Shown here: one piece after another, positions 1-8,200 of the stretch
Position numbering within the stretch: the stretch's first letter is position 1
Layout of the letters: each line of letters opens with the position of its first letter
Source of the DNA: Halorhabdus tiamatea SARL4B
Lineage (GTDB): Archaea > Halobacteriota > Halobacteria > Halobacteriales > Haloarculaceae
DNA: 64,000 bases
Assembly: GCF_000470655.1 (NCBI RefSeq)
Contig: NC_021921.1
Coordinates: 1,612,001 to 1,676,000 of the forward strand
Direction: 5' to 3'
Position numbers and translations under genes: made by a program
The notes under the pieces: model-generated
Told to the model about the DNA's origin: nothing
Database searches by the model: none
What the model saw: only the letters and a program-made list of their open reading frames with translations

Positions 1-475
1 CGAAGGCCTCGGCGGCCTCGAGTGTCTCCCGGACTGCGTCGGGATCGCCGTTCCCGACGGCGACCGACAGCGAATCGTAGCCGGAAAGCAGGTCCAGGTC
101 GATCCCGAGCTCGACGAAGAACTCCATGCGCTCGATCTCCTCGGCGGCGTCGCGGAGGTCACTCCCGAGCGCGTCGCGCCGGTCGTCGAGTTCGTTGACC
201 TCCTGGCGAATCTCCTCGAGTTCGTCTTCGAGGGCTTCGTCGGTGACCAGGCGGGTCGGCCCCGCGTCTTCGGGCGTCACGCCGAGGGTCGACTGGAGTG
301 CGCGGACGGTCACCAGTTTGTCGGAGGCGTCGTCGGCTCCCTCGATGGGGTTGCCCGGATCGAACGCCTCGAAGGACCCGTCGTACTCGGTGATGTGCAG
401 GATATCGAGGTCGTGGACAGCTTCGATGACGTCGGTCAGGACCGTTTTCGAGCCGGTCACCGAGACCCGGCTCAT
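1..475 (-). CDS. atpI: A-type ATP synthase subunit I (N-terminal part)
   Basis: N-terminal part of the membrane stator subunit I (a-subunit) of the archaeal A-type ATP synthase; the C-terminal membrane half lies beyond base 1. The visible 158 residues begin MSRVSVTGSK and contain a long charged coiled-coil-forming stretch, as expected for the cytoplasmic arm of subunit I. The ATG at 475 is 4 bases after the stop of the subunit H gene, so the two are co-transcribed and probably translationally coupled. Identity rests on this N-terminal pattern and on the neighbour; the proton-channel half cannot be inspected. Confidence 0.9.
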   Translation of the reverse strand, partial: MSRVSVTGSKTVLTDVIEAVHDLDILHITEYDGSFEAFDPGNPIEGADDASDKLVTVRALQSTLGVTPEDAGPTRLVTDEALEDELEEIRQEVNELDDRRDALGSDLRDAAEEIERMEFFVELGIDLDLLSGYDSLSVAVGNGDPDAVRETLEAAEAF

Positions 476-479
476 CCGC

Positions 480-812
480 TCAGGTCTGAGCATGTACCGC
501 CTCCTCGAACGCCTCGATGACGTCTTCGACGACGTCGTCGCTTCGCCGATCGGCCGCTGCCGTCAACCGTTCGCGGCGCTCACGACCCGCTTCGAGTATC
601 TCTTCTCGTTTCTCTTCGATCTCCGCGCGCGCCTCGGCGAGCCGCTGCTCGGCGAGTTCCTCGGCGTCTTCGTGGGCTTGCTCGCGGATCTCCTCGGCCC
701 GCTCGCGTGCCTCCTCGAGGCGCTGCGTTCGTTCCTCTTCGGCCGTGGCGACGATCTCTTCCGCCTCCCGCTCGGCCTCCTTGATCTGGTCGAGAACCTC
801 GGGCCTGGGCAT
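480..812 (-). CDS. atpH: A-type ATP synthase subunit H
   Basis: 110-residue, almost wholly helical protein of Glu/Arg/Ala heptad-like repeats. This is typical of the peripheral-stalk subunit H (E/H coiled coil) that holds the catalytic head of the A-type ATPase to subunit I. It starts MPRPEVLDQIKEAE and has no globular domain. It is the first gene seen in the ATPase operon. The start codon lies about 30 bases from a TATA-like box on the same strand, so the mRNA is probably leaderless. Confidence 0.9.
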   Translation of the reverse strand: MPRPEVLDQIKEAEREAEEIVATAEEERTQRLEEARERAEEIREQAHEDAEELAEQRLAEARAEIEEKREEILEAGRERRERLTAAADRRSDDVVEDVIEAFEEAVHAQT

Positions 813-836
813 TTGTCAATCGTGACTTGCGAGAGC

Positions 837-848
837 GCCTATATGGGC
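837..848 (-). promoter_or_regulatory. TATA-like promoter of the ATPase operon
   Basis: On the minus strand this reads CCCATATAGG, centred about 30 bases before the atpH start at 812. The spacing fits a haloarchaeal TATA box feeding a leaderless transcript. Assigned by position and composition only. Confidence 0.5.
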
Positions 849-959
849 GTTGCGAAGTACTCACGCACTTTCGGCAATCGCTGCCCACTCCTCACGGGCC
901 GGGAGCGCTCTCCGCCGCGATCCTGGGAGTTATGCCGACCAAGGCCCAATCCGGGTCAA

Positions 960-1577
960 ATGGGCATCCTGGAAGACAAGTCGCGTGCACGGCTGTTTTA
1001 TAAGTACCTCTCGCGGGTCTACGACCGCGTCAACCCGTTCATCTGGAACGAGCGGATGCGTACCGACGCGCTCGACCTCCTCGACATCGACGCCGACGAT
1101 CGCGTCCTCGATGTCGGGTGTGGCACGGGGTTCGGCACCGAGGGCATCCTCGAACACACCGACGAGGTCTACGGGCTCGATCAGAGCCCCCACCAACTCG
1201 GGAAGGCCAGAGAGAAACTCGGTGATGACCCTGTCCAGTTCTGTCTGGGCGACGCCGAGCGCCTGCCGTTCGAATCCGACAGTTTCGACGTGGTCTGGTC
1301 GTCGGGTTCCATCGAGTACTGGCCGAACCCGGTCGACGCGCTCGAGGAGTGTCGGCGGGTCGCCCGCCCCGGCGGCCACGTCCTCGTCGTCGGCCCGAAC
1401 TACCCTCGCTCCTCGATCTTCCAGAAACTCGCAGACGCTATCATGCTGTTCTACGACGAGGACGACGCCGATCGGATGTTCGCGGCGGCCGGCTTCGAGG
1501 ACGTCGAACACGTCACGATGGGGCCGGGCTACAACCCCGAGATCGCGATCACGACCGTCGCGCGCGTGCCGGCCTGA
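960..1577 (+). CDS. UbiE/MenG-like SAM-dependent methyltransferase
   Basis: 205-residue class I methyltransferase. Motif I (VLDVGCGTGFGTE, about residues 48-60) binds S-adenosylmethionine; motif II-like LGDAERLPF and the post-I acidic loop (YGLDQS) follow. The N-terminus (KSRARLFYKYLSRVYDRVNP) is the signature of the UbiE/MenG group that methylates quinone rings. In haloarchaea this would act on (demethyl)menaquinone, which is inference. The ATG at 960 is chosen because that conserved N-terminus begins there; the open frame continues upstream without family similarity. Divergent from the ATPase operon. The terminal substrate-binding part is short compared with UbiE, so the substrate is uncertain. 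Confidence 0.8.
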   Translation: MGILEDKSRARLFYKYLSRVYDRVNPFIWNERMRTDALDLLDIDADDRVLDVGCGTGFGTEGILEHTDEVYGLDQSPHQLGKAREKLGDDPVQFCLGDAERLPFESDSFDVVWSSGSIEYWPNPVDALEECRRVARPGGHVLVVGPNYPRSSIFQKLADAIMLFYDEDDADRMFAAAGFEDVEHVTMGPGYNPEIAITTVARVPA

Positions 1578-1583
1578 TCTCCC

Positions 1584-2048
1584 CTACGTCGCGGTCGTCT
1601 CGATTCTCGCGAGGACGTCGTCGCCTTCAGTGACCGTCACTGTCACTGTCTCCCCGTTCGCGATCAGTGGGTCGTTCGTGCTCGCGAGTTCGAGCGTCGC
1701 GGTCTCGCCGGCGGTCCAGTCGCCCGCTGTCCTGCTGTTGAACGGCCCAGTCGGCCCACTCGCGAATCCCGTCGCGGCGAAGAACGGCACCGGCGGCTGG
1801 TGATCGAGCGATTTGCCGTCGACCGCTATCGTGACGTCCAGTGCCCCGATGTCGATCGATCCGCCGCCCTCGTGGGTGACCGAAACGCGATCAGTGCCCG
1901 CGTCGGCACTCGCCGAGAGCCGGACGACCGTCCCGCGATCCGGTGGGGCACTCCCGAGAACCATCGTCCCGACGGTCGCGGCAAGCACGACTGTCAGTGC
2001 GACCATCACGACGACGCCGACGGCGGGCGAGACACCACGCTCGTCCAT
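1584..2048 (-). CDS. Type IV pilin-like exported protein
   Basis: 154-residue protein with an archaeal class III (prepilin) signal: short charged head MDERG, then VSPAVGVVVMVALTVVLAATVGTMVLG as an uninterrupted hydrophobic stretch (residues 6-32). Cleavage by prepilin peptidase would be expected just before the hydrophobic helix. The rest is a small Thr/Ser/Asp-rich domain with alternating hydrophobic residues, probably beta-sandwich. This matches the haloarchaeal pilin N-terminal family (DUF1628 type). It sits 56 bases downstream of another exported-protein gene on the same strand and opposite a membrane-anchored regulator, so these may form one surface-related group. The exact pilus it builds is unknown. 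Confidence 0.75.
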   Translation of the reverse strand: MDERGVSPAVGVVVMVALTVVLAATVGTMVLGSAPPDRGTVVRLSASADAGTDRVSVTHEGGGSIDIGALDVTIAVDGKSLDHQPPVPFFAATGFASGPTGPFNSRTAGDWTAGETATLELASTNDPLIANGETVTVTVTEGDDVLARIETTAT

Positions 2049-2104
2049 CCCGACGGACTGGCTTCGGTCTCGTATTTAAACTGTCAGCGCGTCTCGCCGG
2101 AGAC

Positions 2105-3325
2105 TCACGCCCCGATCGTGATCGAGACGGTCGTTCCGTCAGGACGCCGGGCCGTGATCGTCCGCTCTGTGCCCGTCTCGAGCAGCCACAGGCGACTCCC
2201 GATCCTCGAGCGGTTCGCGGTTGCACCCCCGACGGTGATGTCGGCGATCACTTCCTCGCCGGTTGTGGCGTTTCGCACGGTGACCGCCCGCGGGCCGACA
2301 GCGGTCGCGTTCACCTCGATCAGGAGATCGTCGGTCGTGTTCGTCGCCACCGCCTCCGTCGGGAGACTCGACAGCTGGAGGCGCTGCACCTCGTAGAAGA
2401 CGTTTTCCGTCCGGCCATCGAGGTACGTCTCGAGGTCGCCGTGGCTGTGGGTCAACCGGACGCCGTAGATCGGCGACTCGCCGAATCCGGTCACGCTCAG
2501 TCCAGAGACGAGGTTCCCGACGGCCCACGGATAGGCCTCTCTGGCGCGCTGGTAGGCCATCGAGAGCGGTGCTGTCTCGCCGTCTTCGAAGTTGTTGGCC
2601 CCGGACTCGGCTCGTTCACTCCAGAGTGTCGCCTCCCGAACGAACGTCCCGCCCTCGATCGTAGCGAAGACGGCCCCGGACTCACCGCACTCTATGCTGA
2701 TCGCCTCCGGCGCGGCCGCCCCCCGAACGCTGTTCGTCAGCCGATCGGTGAGTGGCCCGTCCAGCGTGACTACCGCGCCGTCGATGCCAGCCAGCCGCCG
2801 GGTGGCACGTTCAGACAACGAGACCGCTGTCGACTCCTGGACGGTCGTCTCGACGACGCTCGCCCGCTCGTCGATCCCCTCTCCGGCTGCCTGAATCCGC
2901 GCGAGTTTCCGGAACAGCGCGTCACTTGTACTATCGCCGCGCGCGAACGACTGGATGGCTGCCTGTCGGTCCTCTCTGAGAGCTGTGGCCCGTGTCTCGA
3001 GGCGGTCGAGGGTGTCCGTGACGATCGCAAGCTTGGCTGACTCGTTCGGGGCGGACTCGAAGGCGTTCCTGAACGCTCCTGCGGTGAGGGCCGTCTGGAC
3101 GCGTTGCTGGTCGCCGGCGAGTGCGCCCGATAGGTCGGCTGTGGCTCGCTGCCCCGTCGTCGTCGTGTCCGGGACTGCAAGCCGACCGACGGTGTCGTTC
3201 TCGACTGTCACCGACTGGAGGGGGTCGTTCTCGACTGTCGCGGCCAGCGCGGAACCTGCACCGACGACTGTCACCACCACGAGGAGGGCTGCGAGGAGCG
3301 CGACGGTGTACGGAAACCTGCGCAT
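2105..3325 (-). CDS. Exported protein of unknown function
   Basis: 406 residues from the ATG at 3325, which places a clean Sec signal peptide at the N-terminus (MRRFPYTVALLAALLVVVTVVGAGSALA). An in-frame start 12 codons upstream would bury it. The mature part is acidic, with a helical region (about 60-190) containing many Arg/Glu/Leu repeats and a Thr/Val-rich C-terminal region likely to be beta. Several N-x-T/S sequons suggest a glycosylated surface protein. I see no catalytic motif and do not recognise the family beyond being haloarchaeal in style. It is followed by the pilin gene and is divergent from the regulator at 3485. Confidence 0.6.
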   Translation of the reverse strand: MRRFPYTVALLAALLVVVTVVGAGSALAATVENDPLQSVTVENDTVGRLAVPDTTTTGQRATADLSGALAGDQQRVQTALTAGAFRNAFESAPNESAKLAIVTDTLDRLETRATALREDRQAAIQSFARGDSTSDALFRKLARIQAAGEGIDERASVVETTVQESTAVSLSERATRRLAGIDGAVVTLDGPLTDRLTNSVRGAAAPEAISIECGESGAVFATIEGGTFVREATLWSERAESGANNFEDGETAPLSMAYQRAREAYPWAVGNLVSGLSVTGFGESPIYGVRLTHSHGDLETYLDGRTENVFYEVQRLQLSSLPTEAVATNTTDDLLIEVNATAVGPRAVTVRNATTGEEVIADITVGGATANRSRIGSRLWLLETGTERTITARRPDGTTVSITIGA

Positions 3326-3484
3326 CGGATATGTGTTACAGAGCACGACACAAAAACCCATCTACATCCGGTTATGACGTGTGTCTGACGCCCTGAGACC
3401 GGCCGATATCTTTCATCCTCGCCGCTAACGTTTTATTTGTGGATGGAAAGGGTTTTGCACCCGGCACGTCGACACTGCAACGAC

Positions 3485-4771
3485 ATGTCCCCGCCCGTGC
3501 GAGTCGCCGCCGTGCTCCTCGCCCTCCTGGCGATAGTCGGGGGTAGCGCCGTCGTCGCAGCCCAGACGGGCAGTCCAGCCCCGGGGTCGACGGCGGACGT
3601 CTCGACCGCCGGGACCGTCAACACCTCGACCACGATGTGGATCGAACTCGGCGAAGGCGGGGACGCCCACTGGAACGTCTCGGTGGTCGCTACGTTGCCC
3701 GATGCGGACGCGGTCGACTCCTTCGAGGAACTCGCCGCGTCCTTCGAGGCCAACGAGAGCGACGTCCTCTCGCCGACGACCTTCAGGCGGTACGTCCGAC
3801 TCGCGGACAACTCGACCAGCCGCGAGATGACACTGACCGACGTCGGCCGGGACGCCGTCGTGGTCAACGATACGGGCCGGCTGGAACTGTCGTTCACCTG
3901 GCGTAACTTCGGACTCCGTGAGGGATCGACGGTTCACGTCGCGGACGCGTTCACCGGCCCGGAGGGCCTGTGGCTCCAGGGGTTGAGCGCCGACCAGCGA
4001 CTGGTCATCTCTGTCCCAGCGTCTTTTGACATCACGAGTGCGCCAAAGGGGTACACCAACCGGACGATCAGGTGGGAGGGCCCGGTCGAGTCGTTCCAAC
4101 CGGGCGATTTCGAGATTACCTACAACGTCAACTTGCCGACGACGACTGACCCGGATCCGACGACCACGACGCCCTCCGGGCCGACGACCACGATGCCCTC
4201 CGGGCCGACGACCATCCAGCCGACGCCGTCGACGCCTTCGACGGGTGCCGGACCCACTCAGGACGGCGAGATTCCGTCGGCGGCGATTGTCATCGTCGTT
4301 GTCGTCCTCGCTGTGGTCGTCGTCTACCTCTTCCGGCACGGTGGCGATCTCCCGCACTCGGCGTCGTCCGACGATGCCGACGGAGCTGGCGAGACGGCTA
4401 CCGACGAACCGTCCACGGACTCGGGGTCGAGCAGGTCGCCGACCGACGACGCGTCGACGTCGGAGACTGCGGAGGTAGGGACCGCCGCGACTGGCGTCGC
4501 TGCCGGCACGAGTGCGGATCCGGAGGCCGAGGCGAGCGATGACGCTCCGATCGACCGGGAGTTACTCAGCGACGAGGAGTACGTCGAGGCACTCCTCGAG
4601 CGCAACGGCGGCCGGATGAAGCAGGCGAACATCGTTTCGGAGACCGGGTGGTCGAACGCGAAGGTCTCCCAGTTGCTCTCGGCGATGGCCGAGGAGGATC
4701 GTATCGAGAAACTCCGCATCGGCCGGGAGAACCTGATCTCGTTCCCTGACGACGAAGACGGTGATGGCTGA
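3485..4771 (+). CDS. Membrane-anchored winged-helix transcriptional regulator
   Basis: 428 residues from the ATG at 3485, which begins a signal-like segment (MSPPVRVAAVLLALLAIVGG). Order of parts: signal or anchor (1-27); extracytoplasmic beta-rich domain (about 45-215); Thr/Pro-rich linker (about 220-258); one transmembrane helix (about 264-283, AAIVIVVVVLAVVVVYLF); Ser/Asp/Glu-rich cytosolic linker; C-terminal winged helix (about 360-420) with a recognition-helix pattern ETGWSNAKVSQLLSAMAEED. The layout predicts a one-component sensor with an outside sensory domain and an inside DNA-binding domain. Haloarchaeal genomes carry many such proteins; ligand and targets are unknown. It lies divergent from two exported-protein genes that may be its targets (inference). 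Confidence 0.75.
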   Translation: MSPPVRVAAVLLALLAIVGGSAVVAAQTGSPAPGSTADVSTAGTVNTSTTMWIELGEGGDAHWNVSVVATLPDADAVDSFEELAASFEANESDVLSPTTFRRYVRLADNSTSREMTLTDVGRDAVVVNDTGRLELSFTWRNFGLREGSTVHVADAFTGPEGLWLQGLSADQRLVISVPASFDITSAPKGYTNRTIRWEGPVESFQPGDFEITYNVNLPTTTDPDPTTTTPSGPTTTMPSGPTTIQPTPSTPSTGAGPTQDGEIPSAAIVIVVVVLAVVVVYLFRHGGDLPHSASSDDADGAGETATDEPSTDSGSSRSPTDDASTSETAEVGTAATGVAAGTSADPEAEASDDAPIDRELLSDEEYVEALLERNGGRMKQANIVSETGWSNAKVSQLLSAMAEEDRIEKLRIGRENLISFPDDEDGDG

Positions 4772-4870
4772 TCTATCATCCTCTCGTGGCAGTGATCGGG
4801 TGTTGCCGTCGAAACTCGACGACCTGCAGCGGTCGTCACGTACTTGTAAAACCGACACCTAGGGCGGACA

Positions 4871-5713
4871 ATGGAATATCTGGAGCGCCGGCGGGACCTC
4901 GTCGAAACCCGGCTCGAAGACGTCCTGGCGTCGGTCGACCCGGCCGAGCTCTCTGGCGAACTCGAGGACGTCGTCCTGGCGGGCGGCAAGCGAGTCCGCC
5001 CGACAGTGTCGCTTTTGGTCTGTGAGGCGGTCGGTGGCGACCCCGAGGACGCGGTCGACTTCGCGGTCGGCGTCGAGCTCGTCCACAACGCGTCGCTGGT
5101 CGTGGACGACATCATCGACGAGTCCGACCGGCGACGTGGCTCGCCAAGTGCCTGGTCGGCCTTCGGCCACGGGCCGGCACTCATCGCCAGCGACGGGCTG
5201 ATCGGCGAGGCGTTCGCGCTCTTTTCGACCGACGAACGCGCGATGCAGGCCGTCTCGGAGGCGATGGTCGAACTCGGTGAGGGCGAGGCGACCGAACTCG
5301 CGGCGATGCCCGACTCCGAGGACGCCTACCGACAGCTCGCCCGCCGGAAGACCGGCGCACTGTTCCGTGCGGCAGCCGAACTCGGAGCGATCGCGGCCGA
5401 CGCCGACGCCCGGACAGTCGAGGCGTTCGGTCAGTACGCCCAACAGGTCGGCATCGCGTTTCAGATCCGCGACGACGTCCTCGACGCGACGGCCGACGCC
5501 GACCAGCTCGGCAAGCCCGCCGGCCACGACGCGGCGATGGACCGCCCCTCGATCGTCCAGGTGACGGACCTCTCGCCGGCAGAAGCGACTGAACGCGCCC
5601 GGAGTGAGGCCGACGCTGCCCTCGAGACGCTGGAGGCCGTCCCCGTCGAGGACGAACAGGCCGTCGAGTACCTCCGCGATCTGGCGAACTTCGTCGTCGA
5701 ACGCGAACAGTAA
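4871..5713 (+). CDS. Polyprenyl synthase family protein (short-chain paralogue)
   Basis: 280-residue trans-isoprenyl diphosphate synthase. It keeps the GGKRVRP motif (about residues 38-44), the first aspartate-rich motif DDIID and the second DDVLD, so the Mg-diphosphate sites look intact. It is shorter than the 346-residue idsA product at 19 kb and lies away from the isoprenoid operon, so it is a second, diverged copy. Product chain length cannot be read by eye. The ATG at 4871 follows an A/T-rich stretch (TTGTAAAA near 4845) about 25 bases upstream, consistent with a leaderless mRNA. Confidence 0.8.
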   Translation: MEYLERRRDLVETRLEDVLASVDPAELSGELEDVVLAGGKRVRPTVSLLVCEAVGGDPEDAVDFAVGVELVHNASLVVDDIIDESDRRRGSPSAWSAFGHGPALIASDGLIGEAFALFSTDERAMQAVSEAMVELGEGEATELAAMPDSEDAYRQLARRKTGALFRAAAELGAIAADADARTVEAFGQYAQQVGIAFQIRDDVLDATADADQLGKPAGHDAAMDRPSIVQVTDLSPAEATERARSEADAALETLEAVPVEDEQAVEYLRDLANFVVEREQ

Positions 5714-5741
5714 GCTCCCGTTTCTGGCTTGTGCGCCCGGC

Positions 5742-7091
5742 CTAGAGCTTCCCGTTGAGAACCTTCGCTGCCGTGAGAACCGGGTCCCAGGTGGGGCCAA
5801 ACGGTGGCGCATACGAGAGATCGAGGTACTCGACGTCTTCGACGGTCAACGCCGACTGGATCGCCGTCGCGATCGGATCGATCCGCTTGGCGACCCCTTC
5901 ACGGCCGACCATGCTCGCGCCGAGGACGCGCCCGGAGTCGGCGTCACCGACCAGCGTGATCTCGATCTCCGAGCCGCCGGGATAGTAGTGGGCTCGTGAG
6001 GCCGACGTGATCGTCACCGACACCGGGTCGAAGCCGGCCGCCCGGAGTTCCTCGGCGTCGAGGATGCCCGTCCGGGCGACCTCGCGGTCGAACGCCTTGA
6101 GGACCGCCGTCCCGGCGATGTCGCCGACCGGCGTCGGGTCGCCGCCGACAGTCGCGCCGACGGCCCGGCCGGCGCGGTTGGCCGTCAGCGCCAGCGGGAC
6201 GTGGGCCGGTTCGCCCGTCACGGCGTGGGTCATCTCGGCGCAATCGCCTGCTGCGTAGATCGCCTCCTCGTTCGTCCGGCCGTACTCGTCGGTCGCGATC
6301 GCGCCCGTCGGCCCGAGATCGATCCCTGCCTCCTCGGCCAGTTCGACGTTCGGGTCGACCCCCGCGGCGACCAGGACGGCGTCGACTGGTACGTCCCCGC
6401 TGTCAGTTCGAACTGCCTCGACGCTCCCGTCGCCGTCGATGGCTTCGACGCGGGTCCCGGTCCGGACGTCGACGCCGTTGTCTTCGAGTTCGTCTTCGAC
6501 AGTCTCGGCACTCGAGGTCCCGAACGGCGGGAGGACGTGCTGGCGCATCTCGAAGAGTGTCACGTCGATATCCCGGCCCCGGAACGCCTCGGCCATCTCG
6601 ATGCCGATGTAGCCGCCGCCGATGATGCCGATCCGGTCGTACTCGCCTGTCTCGACAGCCTCCTTGAGCTGCCGGCCCGCGTCCATCTCCTGGAGTGTGA
6701 AGACATCCGTCGCGTCGAGCCCGTCGATCGGCGGTTCGAGTGCGCCTGCGCCCGTCGCGATCAGGAGTTCGTCGTAGTCGATCGTGTATTCCTCGCCGTC
6801 GTCGGTCCCGACGGTGACGGCCGAGTCCTCGCGGTCGATCGCCGTCGCCTCGTGGCCGGTCCGGAGGTCGATGTCACGTTCCTCCCGGAAGCGGTCGGCG
6901 GGGATCGCGACTAAGTCCTCCAGCGAGTCGATCTCCCCCTTGACGTAGTAGGGGAGGCCACAGGCACCGTAGGACACCCACTCGCTGCGTTCGAGGACGA
7001 CCACGTCCCGGTCTGGGGCCTCCCGCTTTGCCTTGCTGGCAGCACTCATTCCGGCGGCGTCGCCGCCGACGACGAGAAACGTCTCGGACAT
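5742..7091 (-). CDS. CoA-disulfide reductase / NADH oxidase-type flavoprotein
   Basis: 449-residue pyridine nucleotide-disulfide oxidoreductase. FAD site at the N-terminus (VVGGDAAGMSAA), a second Rossmann motif for NAD(P)H (GIIGGGYIGIEMAEA, about 155-170), the FAD-contact motif IYAAGDCAE (about 280-290) and a C-terminal dimerisation domain. A single active-site Cys occurs in YGACGLPYY (about residue 43). This is the position of the redox Cys of CoA-disulfide reductases and NADH oxidases, and there is no CxxxxC pair. Substrate may be CoA disulfide, sulfur species or oxygen; I cannot separate these. Monocistronic. Confidence 0.8.
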   Translation of the reverse strand: MSETFLVVGGDAAGMSAASKAKREAPDRDVVVLERSEWVSYGACGLPYYVKGEIDSLEDLVAIPADRFREERDIDLRTGHEATAIDREDSAVTVGTDDGEEYTIDYDELLIATGAGALEPPIDGLDATDVFTLQEMDAGRQLKEAVETGEYDRIGIIGGGYIGIEMAEAFRGRDIDVTLFEMRQHVLPPFGTSSAETVEDELEDNGVDVRTGTRVEAIDGDGSVEAVRTDSGDVPVDAVLVAAGVDPNVELAEEAGIDLGPTGAIATDEYGRTNEEAIYAAGDCAEMTHAVTGEPAHVPLALTANRAGRAVGATVGGDPTPVGDIAGTAVLKAFDREVARTGILDAEELRAAGFDPVSVTITSASRAHYYPGGSEIEITLVGDADSGRVLGASMVGREGVAKRIDPIATAIQSALTVEDVEYLDLSYAPPFGPTWDPVLTAAKVLNGKL

Positions 7092-7155
7092 ACCAGAACT
7101 TCGGTGTCACACGGGTAAAGAATTGTGGTGGTCGTACAACGTCGCTCCCGTCAGG

Positions 7156-7446
7156 TCATTCCCACGGCGCGTCCGGGCCGCCCTGCTCCGGCGGCTCCTC
7201 GTCGTCCGGTTCGTCCGCCTGTGACGGCAATTCCCGCTCCGGGACGTCTTCTTCCTCGTCGAATGGCCGGAGATTCTCTTCCATCACGGCCCGATAGTAG
7301 AGCGTCCAGAGGACGCCAAACACAAGCGACAGCGGTACGAGCTCCGTGTAATTCCCCATCTCGAAGGTGATAGCGATGAACCCGCCGGAGAGGACGACCC
7401 CCGAGTTGTACACGAAGATCGCGAGGTCTGTCCGGTCTACGTCCAT
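7156..7446 (-). CDS. Small two-helix membrane protein
   Basis: 96 residues from the ATG at 7446 (MDVDRTDLAIFVYN). Two hydrophobic helices (about 8-27 and 33-50) are followed by a very acidic Pro/Glu/Asp tail ending DAPWE. A longer open frame upstream is Arg-rich shadow sequence and is not used. No family function is recognised. It lies between the flavoprotein and the DUF1684 gene on the same strand. Confidence 0.6.
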   Translation of the reverse strand: MDVDRTDLAIFVYNSGVVLSGGFIAITFEMGNYTELVPLSLVFGVLWTLYYRAVMEENLRPFDEEEDVPERELPSQADEPDDEEPPEQGGPDAPWE

Positions 7447-7526
7447 GGACAGTACTGACAGGACTGTCCTCAAATGTGTGTCGGTCCCTGTCAATCGAAG
7501 GTGCCCTCCCACGGTCGTCTCGTCGA

Positions 7527-8093
7527 TTAGTGGCTGTGTTCGTGGCCGACCGCCTCGCCGGGATAGGCTTTCTCGCCGGCCTCGACGGGCACGTCGAGCC
7601 AGTTCTCCATCGGGATCAGCGGGCACTCGTAGGCCTCGTTGTACGCACACGTCGGGTTGTACGCCTGGTTGAGGTCGAGTATCCAGGTCCCATCGGCCGT
7701 CTGGTGGCGGTCGGGTTCGAGGTCGAGATATCGGCCCGCTCCGTAGGTCTCCTCGTCGTTGGTCTCGTCGCGGAAGGGAACCCAGAAGCGATCCTCGCCC
7801 GAGGCCGGCTTGTACGCCTGGAGGGTGACCGACTCGCCGTCGATCTCGAAATTGAACTCGCCCCACCGGACGTACTCCTGGGATCCGTCGGCCGTCGTCT
7901 CGACGGTCACCGACTCCTTCTCGTCGTGTTCTTCCAGCGGGAGTTCGTACCGGTAGGCTGGGTCGACCGGGTAGTGATCCAGTCCCTCGAAGTCCGCGTG
8001 TCCGGGGAACGGCGACCGCGGATGCTCGGCGAAGTACGTCTCTTTTTCCGCTCGCTGCTCACGAATCCGTTCGGCGTAGTTCTCGTCTGTCAT
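7527..8093 (-). CDS. DUF1684 family protein
   Basis: 188 residues from the ATG at 8093 (MTDENYAERIREQRAEKE). The family hallmark near the C-terminus is present: DLNQAYNPTCAYNEAYECPLIP, then ENWLDVPVEAGEK, with two Cys. The N-terminal helix is followed by the FFAEHPRSPF-like segment typical of DUF1684. The biochemical role is not established. The final HEHSH could bind metal, but this is only a composition remark. A TATA-like sequence lies about 30 bases upstream. Confidence 0.8.
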   Translation of the reverse strand: MTDENYAERIREQRAEKETYFAEHPRSPFPGHADFEGLDHYPVDPAYRYELPLEEHDEKESVTVETTADGSQEYVRWGEFNFEIDGESVTLQAYKPASGEDRFWVPFRDETNDEETYGAGRYLDLEPDRHQTADGTWILDLNQAYNPTCAYNEAYECPLIPMENWLDVPVEAGEKAYPGEAVGHEHSH

Positions 8094-8200
8094 CGTCCGA
8101 AGAGTGGGCGCGCGGGCACATAACGGTATTGCGTTCGGATAACAACACCGGTCGGTCGGGGTCGCCCCTTCGCTCTGTCGACGGGAACACGGGGACGTCG

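Noticed and set aside
126..959. Upstream extension of the methyltransferase frame
   Set aside because: Runs antisense through the ATPase genes; family similarity begins at the ATG at 960.
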